Source: BRH-c54 sp965284565 (GTDB taxonomy: Bacteria > Bacteroidota > Bacteroidia > Flavobacteriales_E > Vicingaceae). Taken from it: a stretch of DNA of 64,000 bases. Location of the stretch: assembly GCA_965284565.1 (NCBI GenBank), contig OZ260100.1:372001-436000 (forward strand), given 5' to 3'. Below, in pieces: positions 50,558 to 59,178 of the stretch (positions are counted from its first letter, which is position 1; each line of letters starts with the position of its first letter). The position numbers were made by a program, and so were the translations under genes. The notes beneath the pieces are model-generated. The model saw nothing but the letters and a program-made list of their open reading frames with translations. It was not told where the DNA came from and made no database searches.

Positions 50558-51277
50558 TTAAAAAACAGGTAGATATTTTATTTCTTTTACTCTATCAATT
50601 TTTATGAAAGCATCGCCCCATTTCGGATTAAAATCTTTTTGATTGGTTTTATACAAAAAAGATTTAGAAATTGAATCAAACAAAATTTCTTTTGAATTTT
50701 TATGAATACCCCATGTATTGGTGTCTATTGTTTCACTGAAACATTTTATGAAGTCGGTTTTGTCTAAAGCTAAGAAAATATAATACTCATTTGTGTCGTT
50801 TACGCCTTCTTTTTTTACATTAACTGAATGTATATTACTTATATTTAACCTTTGATAAATTAAGTTGCGTTCAATAAGATTGTTCAATAAAAGCAGTTCG
50901 GTTTTATTTAATTCATGTAAATTATTAGTGGTTTTAAACTTAGAAAATACTGTTATTAAATTCTCATCCTTCCCAAAATAAAGTTCATTATTAATTATAG
51001 AATCTATTTTATTAGTAAGTGGTTGAATCATAGATTTAGAATTCAAATTTTCTCTAATTTCAGAAAATAATCTTTTTGTTTTTTCGTGGAGGTATTCTTT
51101 AGAATCTTCATTTTTTTCTTCTTTAAAATGTAAATCAAGTAATCTATAATTGTTCTCAATCACATCAAGAGTTATGTTCTCTTGATTTGCTTCTTTTTTA
51201 TCTTCACAACCAAAAAAAACAGTAATAACTAGCATGGCTAAAAATGCAGTTACTATTTTATATTTGGTTTTATACAT
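50558..51277 (-). CDS. Lipoprotein of unknown function within suf operon
   Basis: The 239-residue protein has a signal peptide with lipobox VFFGC-ED (Cys24). The rest is mostly helical and hydrophilic (ENITLDVIENNYRLLDLHFKEEKNEDSKEYLHEKTKRLFSEIRENL in part), ending in a beta part (YYIFLALDKTDFIKCFSE, WGDAFIKIDRVKEIKYLPVF). It lies 10 bp upstream of sufS and 111 bp downstream of sufD. I know no role for it in Fe-S assembly and do not recognise the family; it may simply be an inserted gene. Confidence 0.6.
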   Translation of the reverse strand: MYKTKYKIVTAFLAMLVITVFFGCEDKKEANQENITLDVIENNYRLLDLHFKEEKNEDSKEYLHEKTKRLFSEIRENLNSKSMIQPLTNKIDSIINNELYFGKDENLITVFSKFKTTNNLHELNKTELLLLNNLIERNLIYQRLNISNIHSVNVKKEGVNDTNEYYIFLALDKTDFIKCFSETIDTNTWGIHKNSKEILFDSISKSFLYKTNQKDFNPKWGDAFIKIDRVKEIKYLPVF

Positions 51278-51297
51278 TATCGTTTTTAATAAAAAAT

Positions 51298-51356
51298 AGA
51301 TTCTTCATTTTTCTATTCCTCATGCTTCGGCATGAAAATTTTTGTTCAGAATGACA
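51298..51356. repeat. Intra-operon hairpin element between sufD and lipoprotein gene
   Basis: CATGC-TTCG-GCATG (51321-51334) lies within a larger A/T stem (tcattttt ... aaaattttt), flanked by agattcttca and cagaatgacag. The flanks resemble the ends of the element at 4617-4751. On the suf transcript it would form a hairpin that may reduce or protect downstream expression. Confidence 0.5.
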
Positions 51357-51388
51357 GTTAAAAATTACCTTTCTACTTTATAAACTTT

Positions 51389-52672
51389 CTAACTAAGCTC
51401 TTCCTCAATTTTAGCATCAATATACTCGTGAAATGCCTCAATAGAAATTCTCTCCAAGGCATCTTTAGCAAAAGCATTAATCATTAATTTCAATGCTCCT
51501 TTTTTCGATATTCCTCTCGATTGTAAGTAAAAAATCGCTTCCTCATCAATCTGTCCGGTAGTTGATCCATGACTACATCTTACATCATCCGCATAAATTT
51601 CTAACTCAGGTTTTGAGTTTGCAGTTGCATTATCAGACAGTAAAATATTGTTATTTTGTTGAAAAGCATTCGTAATTTGAGCATCTTGTCTAACAAACAC
51701 TTTTCCGTTAAATACTCCTGTTGATTCATCATCTAACACGCCTCTATAAACCTCATTAGAATTACAGTGTGGTTTTTTGTGATCAACAACTGTATGGTTA
51801 TCAATATGATCTTTGTTTTTTCCTAAATATAAACCATTCAAATTGGTTTCACAGTTACTAGCATCTACCTCAATGTTTAAGTTGTTTCTCACCAAAGCAC
51901 CATTAAATGTAGCAGTATTGATGGTGAAATTGCTATTAGCCTCTTGGTAAACTTGTTCGGTAGCAATGCTAAAGTTATTTTCTTTTTTATCCTGAATTTT
52001 ATTGTATTCTAAATGGGTATTTTCAGCAACAAAAAATTCTGAAACGTGGTTGTTAAAATTCTTTTCACCACCAACATTAATAAAAGATTCAATAATTTTT
52101 ACCTGACTACCCACACTACCTATAAACAAATTTCTACTTTGCGAAATGGTATTGCTTCCTGTGGTGATGTTAATAATGTGATAAGGTTTTTCTATGGTTT
52201 TATTTTTAGCAGCTTCTAAGTAAATACCATCCGTATGAAAAGCATTGTTTAAAGCTAAAAAGATCTCTTTTTTATCTTGAGTAAATTGATTGAAATGTTT
52301 TTTTAATCCTTCAAATCCCTGTTTTTTAGCTGCTGAAAGTGAAGTTAGTGTAACACCATCTACTCCAGTAAAATTGGAAAGTTCAGGAGAATAATATCCA
52401 TTTACCACCACTAAAATATGTGCATCTAAGTTTGGAATTAAAAAATTAGTAATATCAATTTTCTCAGGGTGACCCAAGGTATAGGTATTGTTAACAATCT
52501 TCCCTAGTCTTGTATATTTCCAATATTCCGTTTTAGAAGTAGGAAAGTCTAATTCGTTAAGTTCGTTTTTGGCCGTATTTCGTAAGCCTTCAAAATAGCT
52601 ATCTTCATTAAACTGAAGAGGTGATAATGCGGTTAAGAAAGTATCTTTTTTTGTTAGTTCTGCTGTTGTCAT
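51389..52672 (-). CDS. sufD: Fe-S cluster assembly protein SufD
   Basis: SufD is part of the SufBCD scaffold complex. The 427-residue protein has the SufB/SufD beta-helix core (GSQVKIIESFINVGGEKNFNNHVSEFFVAEN, then NTHLEYNKIQDKKENNF) and a conserved C-terminal part (ADDVRCSHGSTTGQIDEEAIFYLQSRGISKKGAL). The N-terminal EYWKYTRLGKI is also typical. It follows sufC by 65 bp. Confidence 0.95.
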   Translation of the reverse strand: MTTAELTKKDTFLTALSPLQFNEDSYFEGLRNTAKNELNELDFPTSKTEYWKYTRLGKIVNNTYTLGHPEKIDITNFLIPNLDAHILVVVNGYYSPELSNFTGVDGVTLTSLSAAKKQGFEGLKKHFNQFTQDKKEIFLALNNAFHTDGIYLEAAKNKTIEKPYHIINITTGSNTISQSRNLFIGSVGSQVKIIESFINVGGEKNFNNHVSEFFVAENTHLEYNKIQDKKENNFSIATEQVYQEANSNFTINTATFNGALVRNNLNIEVDASNCETNLNGLYLGKNKDHIDNHTVVDHKKPHCNSNEVYRGVLDDESTGVFNGKVFVRQDAQITNAFQQNNNILLSDNATANSKPELEIYADDVRCSHGSTTGQIDEEAIFYLQSRGISKKGALKLMINAFAKDALERISIEAFHEYIDAKIEEELS

Positions 52673-52737
52673 TTTTGAGATGTTAAATTTTAAGGTTTGA
52701 ATTTTAAATTATAGATGAGTAACTCAATATCTAAAAT

Positions 52738-53493
52738 TTATAATTCAACATTTTCAGATTTTATCCAATCATATCCTTTTTCTTCTAGTTCTATTGCTAA
52801 TTCTTTTCCTCCAGATTTAACAATTTTTCCGTCATATAAAACATGTACAAAATCAGGAACAATATAATCTAACAATCTTTGGTAATGCGTAATAACAATA
52901 GTAGCATTGTTTGGCGATTTCAATTTGTTTACTCCATTGGCAACAATTCTCAACGCATCAATATCTAATCCTGAATCGGTTTCATCTAAAATGGAAAGTT
53001 TAGGAGATAACATTGCCATCTGAAAAATTTCGTTTCTTTTTTTCTCGCCACCAGAAAACCCTTCGTTTACCGAACGATTAGCCAATTTTGAGTCTAATTC
53101 TACTAATGCTGATTTTTCTTTTACCATGCCTAAAAACTCTTTAGCAGAAACAGGCTCTTGGTTAAGGTAAGCTCTTTTTTCGTTAATGGCCGTTTTTAGA
53201 AAGTTGATGTTGCTTACTCCTGGAATTTCTACTGGATATTGAAATGCTAGAAACAATCCTTCTCTAGCTCTATCTTCTGGAGATAAATCTAGCAAATCTT
53301 TACCATCAAACTCTACCGAACCTTCAGTAACTTCAAACTCTTCCCTTCCTGCTAAAACACTAGATAATGTACTTTTTCCTGAACCATTTGGCCCCATAAT
53401 AGCATGTACTTCACCTGCTTTTACTTCAAGGTTTATTCCTTTTAAGATTTCTTTACCATCAATACTGGCATGTAAGTTATTTATTTTAATCAT
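52738..53493 (-). CDS. sufC: Fe-S cluster assembly ATPase SufC
   Basis: SufC is the ABC-type ATPase that drives the SufBCD scaffold. From the ATG at 53493 the protein has 251 residues (MIKINNLHASIDGKEILKGINLEV...), the family length. Walker A is GPNGSGKSTLS, the signature is FSGGEKKRNEIFQ, and Walker B is LSILDETDSGLDIDAL, all SufC-specific. The frame is open to 53592, overlapping sufB, but the extra 33 residues are not family-like. Confidence 0.96.
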   Translation of the reverse strand: MIKINNLHASIDGKEILKGINLEVKAGEVHAIMGPNGSGKSTLSSVLAGREEFEVTEGSVEFDGKDLLDLSPEDRAREGLFLAFQYPVEIPGVSNINFLKTAINEKRAYLNQEPVSAKEFLGMVKEKSALVELDSKLANRSVNEGFSGGEKKRNEIFQMAMLSPKLSILDETDSGLDIDALRIVANGVNKLKSPNNATIVITHYQRLLDYIVPDFVHVLYDGKIVKSGGKELAIELEEKGYDWIKSENVEL

Positions 53494-53588
53494 TTCACTT
53501 ATTTTTATGGAATACGGATAACACTGATTTAACCGATATTCACTGATATTTATATTTTTGTTATCAATTTTAAATTTCTTAGTTGTCC

Positions 53589-55031
53589 TCATCCTACCGA
53601 CCCTTCTAAACTAATTTCCAATAGTTTTTGTGCTTCAACAGCAAATTCCATAGGTAATTTATTTAATACTTCTTTAGCGTAACCGTTAACAATTAAATTA
53701 ATCGCTTTTTCGGTATCAATTCCTCTTTGGTTACAATAGAATATTTGGTCTTCGCCAATTTTTGAAGTGGTGGCTTCATGCTCTATTTTAGCAGTACTGT
53801 TTTTTGCTTCAATGTATGGAAAGGTATGTGCCCCACATTGATCACCCATCAACAAGGAATCACATTGTGTAAAATTTCTTGCGTTGCTAGCGTTTTTATG
53901 TATTTGCACTAATCCTCGGTAAGAGTTGTTGCTATGTCCTGCCGATATTCCTTTAGAGATAATAGTACTTTTAGTATTTTTCCCCAAGTGAATCATTTTT
54001 GTTCCAGTATCAGCTTGTTGGTAGTGGTTGGTTACTGCTACCGAATAAAATTCGCCAATAGAATTGTCGCCTTTTAAAATACAAGATGGATATTTCCAAG
54101 TAACAGCAGACCCTGTTTCTACCTGTGTCCACGAAATTTTAGCATTCTTGTGGCAAATACCTCTTTTCGTTACAAAGTTATACACACCGCCTTTACCTTC
54201 TTTATCGCCAGGAAACCAGTTTTGTACTGTTGAATATTTTATTTCGGCATTATCTAAAGCAATTAGCTCAACAATGGCAGCATGTAATTGGTTTTCATCT
54301 CTTGATGGAGCAGTACAACCTTCTAGGTAACTTACGTAACTTCCTTCATCAGCTACCACCAATGTTCTTTCAAATTGTCCAGTGTTGGCTTCGTTTATTC
54401 TAAAATAAGTAGAAAGCTCCATAGGGCAACGAACTCCTTTTGGAATGTAGCAAAAAGAACCATCAGAGAATACCGCGGAATTTAACGCTGCGTAGAAATT
54501 ATCAGATGTTGGAACTACTGTTCCTATGTATTTTTTTACCAATTCAGGATGATTTTGAACAGCTTCGCTAAACGAGCAGAAAATTATCCCTAATTCTTTT
54601 AGTTTTTCTTGAAAAGAAGTCTTTACCGAAACTGAATCAAACACGAAATCAACCGCTACACCACTTAATGCTTTTTGTTCATCCATAGAAATACCTAATT
54701 TATCCATAGTAGCTTTCATTTCAGGATCTATGTCTTCCCATTTTACATCTCCTTTCTTTTTAGGAGCTGAATAATAAGACAAAGCTTGAAAATCAACCTT
54801 TGGATAATGCACATGCGCCCATTCTGGTTCAACCATTTTTTGCCATGCTCTGAAAGCATTTAAACGGTATTCCAACATCCATTCCGGCTCATTTTTCTTA
54901 GCAGAAATTAAGTGTATCACCTCTTCATTTAATCCAGGAGGAATTTTATCGGATTCAATATTTGAAGTAAAACCGTATTTATACTCTTTATCTTTTAACT
55001 CTTCTTTTAAATCGTCTTCTGTGTATGCCAT
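53589..55031 (-). CDS. sufB: Fe-S cluster assembly protein SufB
   Basis: SufB is the main scaffold subunit on which the cluster is built. The 480-residue protein has EPEWMLEYRLNAFRAWQKM, FCYIPKGVRCPMELSTYFRIN, GSYVSYLEGCTAPSRDENQLHAAIVEL, QTDTGTK-like MIHLGKNTKS, GISAGHSNNSYRGLVQI and HEATTSKIGEDQIFYCNQRGIDTEKAI. These are canonical. It follows the A-type carrier gene by 79 bp. Confidence 0.97.
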   Translation of the reverse strand: MAYTEDDLKEELKDKEYKYGFTSNIESDKIPPGLNEEVIHLISAKKNEPEWMLEYRLNAFRAWQKMVEPEWAHVHYPKVDFQALSYYSAPKKKGDVKWEDIDPEMKATMDKLGISMDEQKALSGVAVDFVFDSVSVKTSFQEKLKELGIIFCSFSEAVQNHPELVKKYIGTVVPTSDNFYAALNSAVFSDGSFCYIPKGVRCPMELSTYFRINEANTGQFERTLVVADEGSYVSYLEGCTAPSRDENQLHAAIVELIALDNAEIKYSTVQNWFPGDKEGKGGVYNFVTKRGICHKNAKISWTQVETGSAVTWKYPSCILKGDNSIGEFYSVAVTNHYQQADTGTKMIHLGKNTKSTIISKGISAGHSNNSYRGLVQIHKNASNARNFTQCDSLLMGDQCGAHTFPYIEAKNSTAKIEHEATTSKIGEDQIFYCNQRGIDTEKAINLIVNGYAKEVLNKLPMEFAVEAQKLLEISLEGSVG

Positions 55032-55110
55032 TTTATTAGTTTATTTGTTTAGTTTATAAAGTTTATTTGTCCATTTGGTTTTTACTTTACAAACTTTATC
55101 AACTTTCTAC

Positions 55111-55437
55111 TTAAAGTGAGAAACTTTCTCCACAACCGCAAGTTCTATTAGCGTTAGGATTTTTAAAAATAAAGCCTTTACCATTTAATCCACCTGAAAA
55201 ATCAAGTTCTGTTCCGGCAAGGTATAGAATGCTTTTTTTGTCACAAACTACTTTAACCCCGTTATCTTCAAATACTTTGTCATCATCGTTCATGATATGG
55301 TCGAAAGATAAATCATAAGTTAAACCAGAGCATCCACCACCTTTTACACCAACTCTAACAAAGCTTCCTTCGGGAGCATTATCTTCTTGCATTAGCTTAA
55401 TTGCTTGTCTTTTTGCGTTTTCTGAAACTGTTATCAT
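55111..55437 (-). CDS. A-type iron-sulfur carrier (SufA/IscA-like)
   Basis: The A-type carrier delivers Fe-S clusters to apoproteins. The 108-residue protein has the three conserved cysteines: Cys36 in VKGGGCSGLTYDL and Cys100/Cys102 in NRTCGCGESF, with SGGLNGKGFIFKNPNA before them. As first gene of the suf operon it is best called SufA-like. A promoter lies at 55471-55502. Confidence 0.93.
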   Translation of the reverse strand: MITVSENAKRQAIKLMQEDNAPEGSFVRVGVKGGGCSGLTYDLSFDHIMNDDDKVFEDNGVKVVCDKKSILYLAGTELDFSGGLNGKGFIFKNPNANRTCGCGESFSL

Positions 55438-55470
55438 AATTCAATTATTTAGATTAATTCTAAATTAGGG

Positions 55471-55502
55471 CAAAAGTACCTAAAATGTGGTATCGAAACA
55501 AA
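55471..55502 (-). promoter_or_regulatory. Promoter of the suf operon
   Basis: On the minus strand TTTG (55502-55499), 20 nt, then TACTTTTG (55478-55471). The leader to the first ATG is about 30 nt. It probably serves all nine suf-region genes down to 47883. I see no clear IscR or Fur-type site. Confidence 0.5.
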
Positions 55503-55538
55503 GAAAAAGTGAAAAAAGTAATTCTAAATTTAAATAGA

Positions 55539-55567
55539 TTGTTCAATGGATGAATTTCTTAACTTTG
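55539..55567 (+). promoter_or_regulatory. thiL promoter, full consensus, 4 nt before ATG
   Basis: TTG (55539-55541), 18 nt, then TAACTTTG (55560-55567), followed by CATT and the ATG at 55572. Spacing and sequence are consensus; the transcript should begin at or beside the ATG. Confidence 0.7.
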
Positions 55568-55571
55568 CATT

Positions 55572-56633
55572 ATGTTTGAAGATAGAAATAACCCCAAAGA
55601 AATTGAGAACCTTGGTGAGTTTGGATTAATCAATCACCTTACTTCTCAAATAAAATTAAAAAATCCAACTTCTGTTAAAGGTGTTGGTGATGATGCTGCT
55701 GTGATTGCACCATCTAAAAATAAACAAATTGTGGTAACTACTGACATGTTAGTAGAAGGTATCCATTTCGATTTGATTTATACACCGTTTAAGCATTTAG
55801 GATATAAGGCTGTTACAGTTAATCTTTCTGATGTTTATGCTATGAATGCCGTGCCCACTCAAATCACCGTTTCTATTGCTGTTTCTAATCAAATTTCTAT
55901 TGAAGCTTTAGAAGAATTGTATGCAGGCATGTTGTTGGCTTGCGAAATTTATGGAGTTGATTTGGTTGGTGGCGACACTACTTCATCCAATTCAGGGTTG
56001 ATAATAAGTATAACTGCAGTTGGAGAAGCAGAAAAGAAAGAAATAGTTTATAGAAATGGAGCTAAAGAAAATGATTTAATTTGTGTGTCGGGCGATTTGG
56101 GTGGAGCTTTCATGGGCTTACAATTACTAGAAAGAGAAAAACAAATTTTTAATGAAAATCCATCTATCCAGCCAGATTTTTCGGGATACGATTATCTATT
56201 AGAAAGACAATTAAAACCTGAGCCACGACAAGATGTGATTGAAATGTTTAAAGAACTGAGCGTTCAACCTACTTCTATGATAGATGTTTCTGACGGACTT
56301 TCTTCTGAGATTATTCATATTTGTACTCAATCTGGAGTAGGGTGCACAATTTATGAAGACAAGCTCCCTATAGATCCTTTAACAGTTTCTACAGCTGAAG
56401 AAATGAATTTAAACCCATCTGTTTGTGCATTAAATGGTGGTGAAGATTATGAGTTGTTGTTCACAATCTCCTTAGAGGATTATGAAAAAATTAAAGAACA
56501 AAAAAGAGTATCTATCATCGGACATATTACTGCCGACAAAGGTAAACATGAGTTTGTTTCTAATGGAGACTCTGTTCATGAACTTACTGCCCAAGGGTGG
56601 AATGCCATCTTGAAAAAAGATAGCGAAAATTAA
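55572..56633 (+). CDS. thiL: Thiamine-phosphate kinase
   Basis: ThiL phosphorylates thiamine monophosphate to thiamine diphosphate, the active cofactor (used, for example, by the 2-oxoacid dehydrogenase in this window). The 353-residue protein has GEFGLINHLTS, KGVGDDAAVIAPSKNKQIVVTTDMLVEGIHFD, AVTVNLSDVYAMNAVPTQITVSIAV, LVGGDTTSSNSGLIISITAVGEA, SMIDVSDGLSSEIIHI and LNGGEDYELLFTIS. The acidic ATP- and Mg-binding residues are in place. It begins almost at its promoter. Confidence 0.95.
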   Translation: MFEDRNNPKEIENLGEFGLINHLTSQIKLKNPTSVKGVGDDAAVIAPSKNKQIVVTTDMLVEGIHFDLIYTPFKHLGYKAVTVNLSDVYAMNAVPTQITVSIAVSNQISIEALEELYAGMLLACEIYGVDLVGGDTTSSNSGLIISITAVGEAEKKEIVYRNGAKENDLICVSGDLGGAFMGLQLLEREKQIFNENPSIQPDFSGYDYLLERQLKPEPRQDVIEMFKELSVQPTSMIDVSDGLSSEIIHICTQSGVGCTIYEDKLPIDPLTVSTAEEMNLNPSVCALNGGEDYELLFTISLEDYEKIKEQKRVSIIGHITADKGKHEFVSNGDSVHELTAQGWNAILKKDSEN

Positions 56634-56691
56634 AGTGTAGAATGTGATGTGTGTTACATCAATTGTTTTCACTAACTTTTAAACAACTTCA

Positions 56692-57717
56692 ATGGCACTT
56701 TTGAAACATGATAACATTAGCATTTTAAAGAAAATCACTTTTGCCAGAGGGATTAATATTTTAGGATTATACTTCAGTTATCATCTTTCAAAAATTACCA
56801 AGTCTGGAAGAATAGTAGGCTTACCCATGAGTTTAACTATTGAACCTACAACGGCTTGTAATTTAGGTTGTCCTGAATGCCCGAGCGGACTAAAACAATT
56901 TTCTCGTCCAGAGGGGAATCTTAAAAATCCATTTTACGAACAGACCATAAATAAGGTAAAAAAACATGTTTTTTACTTGAATTTTTATTTTCAGGGAGAG
57001 CCTTTTATTAACCCTAATTTTTTGGATATGGTAGCTTATGCCAATCAAAATAATATTTATACAGCTACATCAACCAATGCACATTTTCTTACAGATAAAA
57101 CAGCTAAAAAAACGATAGAATCGGGATTGAACAGATTGATTATTTCTATTGATGGTATTACTCAAGAAGTGTATGAGAATTATCGTATTCATGGAAAGTT
57201 AGATAAGGTATTGGCTGGAACAAAAAACATCTTAAAATGGAAAAAAGAGCTTCAATCTAAAACACCTTATGTTATTTTTCAGTTTTTGGTAGTACAACCT
57301 AACGAACATCAAATAGAGGAAGCAAAGTTATTGGCAAAAGAGTTGGGTGTTGATGAAATTCGTTTTAAAACTGCTCAGGTGTATAACTACGAAAACGGAA
57401 ATCCACTTATTCCGGAAAATGAAAAATATTCCCGCTATAAAAAACTGCCTAACGGAAAATTCACTTTAAAAAACAAAATGCTCAATGAATGTTGGCGTAT
57501 GTGGAGTTCATGTGTAATTACTTGGGATGGAAAGGTGGTGCCCTGTTGTTTTGATAAAGATGCACAACATCAGTTAGGGGATGTGTCAATATCTAACTTT
57601 AAAGAACTATGGAAATCTGAGGTGTACCAATCTTTTAGAAAAAACATATTGACTAATAGACAGTCAATAGACATCTGTAAAAATTGCACCGAAGGAACAA
57701 AAGTGTTTGAAGGGTAA
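56692..57717 (+). CDS. Radical SAM/SPASM domain protein
   Basis: The 341-residue protein has the radical SAM motif C-x3-C-x2-C with Cys56, Cys60 and Cys63 in EPTTACNLGCPECPSG, a following TIM-barrel half (YFQGEPFINPNFLDMVAYAN, GLNRLIISIDGITQEVYENYRIHG), and a C-terminal SPASM-like cluster of cysteines (CWRMWSSCVITWDGKVVPCCFDKDA, ICKNC). It uses SAM to start radical chemistry; SPASM members often modify peptides or sugars, but the substrate is unknown. No precursor peptide gene is seen nearby. It follows thiL after 58 bp. Confidence 0.9.
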   Translation: MALLKHDNISILKKITFARGINILGLYFSYHLSKITKSGRIVGLPMSLTIEPTTACNLGCPECPSGLKQFSRPEGNLKNPFYEQTINKVKKHVFYLNFYFQGEPFINPNFLDMVAYANQNNIYTATSTNAHFLTDKTAKKTIESGLNRLIISIDGITQEVYENYRIHGKLDKVLAGTKNILKWKKELQSKTPYVIFQFLVVQPNEHQIEEAKLLAKELGVDEIRFKTAQVYNYENGNPLIPENEKYSRYKKLPNGKFTLKNKMLNECWRMWSSCVITWDGKVVPCCFDKDAQHQLGDVSISNFKELWKSEVYQSFRKNILTNRQSIDICKNCTEGTKVFEG

Positions 57718-57800
57718 ATTTTGACACTGATTTTTAAATTGAAAGTATTGTTATAATTATTAAAAAGCATTATTATTGCAATAAACTAAAAATCAAACTT

Positions 57801-59120
57801 ATGAAAAAAAATTACAACTTTTTATTATTAGCTTTAAGTATTGTTGGAGTTACATCTTTTACAAAAGCACAATTAGCAATTGACACATTAGCTATTCAAG
57901 ACTTTGAATTAACACCATCAACACCTACATGGAACTTTACAGGACCTATTGTTTATAATAGCGGAACAAGTTCTGCAACAGCTGCGCCACCTAATAGCCC
58001 AATAGGTATTAATAGTTCAAGAGCATGGGAATCTACCTCGGTTTCAGGTGGGCTTATTTTAGACTTCGACAACATTACTGTTCCAGCAGGCTATGATAGT
58101 GTACGTGTAAACTTTAAATTGGCAGCAATGAACCTTAATGGCAGTACCGGAGGTCCAGATCATTTAGATTATGTTTTGGTTGAGTATAGTATTGATGGAG
58201 GAAATACTTTTGTAAGTCGACTAAGAATTAGAGGAGCGGCTGCAAATAATAGTTTTTGGGGGTATGACGCTACAGGAGTTGCAAAAGTAAATTATTTACC
58301 AGCTTCTGAAACCATGTTTCAACCAGCAAATTCAGGACTACAAACCACAGAAGGTTTTAGTACTTGTGAAATTGCTTTTCCAGGGTCTATAACTCAAGTT
58401 CAGATAAGAATAACTGGTCGTTCAAGCTCAAGTTCAGACACTTGGTTGGTTGATAATTTAATATTAACTGGTGAAAACTCATGTAGTCCTGTAACTTCAA
58501 GCGTTAATGAGAATGTTTGTTTTGGTTCTGACTTTACCTATGCTGATGGGACTGTATCAACCAATATAACAGTAAATCAAAACCATGTTTCAACCTTAAC
58601 TGGTGCAGCGGCAAACGGTTGTGATAGTGTTGTTACACAAAGCTTAAATGTAATAACTGTTGATGTATCAGTTACTCAAAATGGAAATGATATTACAGCA
58701 AATGCAACTGGAGCAACTTTTCAGTGGTTAGATTGTGGCAATAGTAATAACATTATCAATGGTGAAACAAGTGCTACTTATACAGCAACATTTTCAGGCG
58801 ATTATGCTGTTGAAGTAACTCAAAACGGATGTATTGATACTTCTAGTTGTACATCTATAAATGTTGTAGGACTTGCAGAAATCACCTCTCAAACAATCTC
58901 ACTTTTCCCGAATCCTACAAATGAAAATATAACCATTAATGCTCAAAAAAGCTTGATTAGTAGTGTGGAAGTATATAATGAATTAGGTCAGATAGTATTG
59001 GTTAAACAATCGGTAAACTCATCGATAACAAGCTTTATAATGCCTGATAAAAGTGGTATTTACTTCGTTAAAATTATTTCTGAACAAGCTACTTTAGTTC
59101 AGCGAGTAATAAAGTTTTAA
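57801..59120 (+). CDS. Secreted protein with T9SS type A sorting domain
   Basis: The 439-residue protein has a signal peptide (NFLLLALSIVGVTSFTKAQ), an N-terminal jelly-roll-like domain (LDFDNITVPAGYDSVRVNFKLAAMNLNG, WLVDNLILTGENSC), a Cys/Gly-containing linker (NVCFGSDFTYADGTVSTN, CDSVVTQSLNV), and the sorting domain ISLFPNPTNENITINAQ...SGIYFVKIISEQATLVQRVIKF. It is probably displayed or released by T9SS. No catalytic motif was seen. It is convergent with the 1070-residue protein. Confidence 0.88.
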   Translation: MKKNYNFLLLALSIVGVTSFTKAQLAIDTLAIQDFELTPSTPTWNFTGPIVYNSGTSSATAAPPNSPIGINSSRAWESTSVSGGLILDFDNITVPAGYDSVRVNFKLAAMNLNGSTGGPDHLDYVLVEYSIDGGNTFVSRLRIRGAAANNSFWGYDATGVAKVNYLPASETMFQPANSGLQTTEGFSTCEIAFPGSITQVQIRITGRSSSSSDTWLVDNLILTGENSCSPVTSSVNENVCFGSDFTYADGTVSTNITVNQNHVSTLTGAAANGCDSVVTQSLNVITVDVSVTQNGNDITANATGATFQWLDCGNSNNIINGETSATYTATFSGDYAVEVTQNGCIDTSSCTSINVVGLAEITSQTISLFPNPTNENITINAQKSLISSVEVYNELGQIVLVKQSVNSSITSFIMPDKSGIYFVKIISEQATLVQRVIKF

Positions 59121-59148
59121 GTAATATAAAAAAAAATAAGGATTTATT

Positions 59149-59178
59149 AAAAGTGGCTATTTTAAAATAGCCACTTTT
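59149..59178. terminator. Bidirectional terminator, overlaps the end of the opposite gene
   Basis: AAAAGTGGCTATTTT (59149-59163) and AAAATAGCCACTTTT (59164-59178) form a perfect 30-bp palindrome with T-runs on both strands. It lies 28 bp after one T9SS gene and contains the last codons and stop of the convergent one, whose final residues KKVAILK are encoded by the stem. Confidence 0.88.

Noticed and set aside
53494..53592. N-terminal extension of sufC overlapping sufB
   Set aside because: The extra 33 residues do not resemble SufC, and the ATG at 53493 gives the normal start MIKINNLHA.
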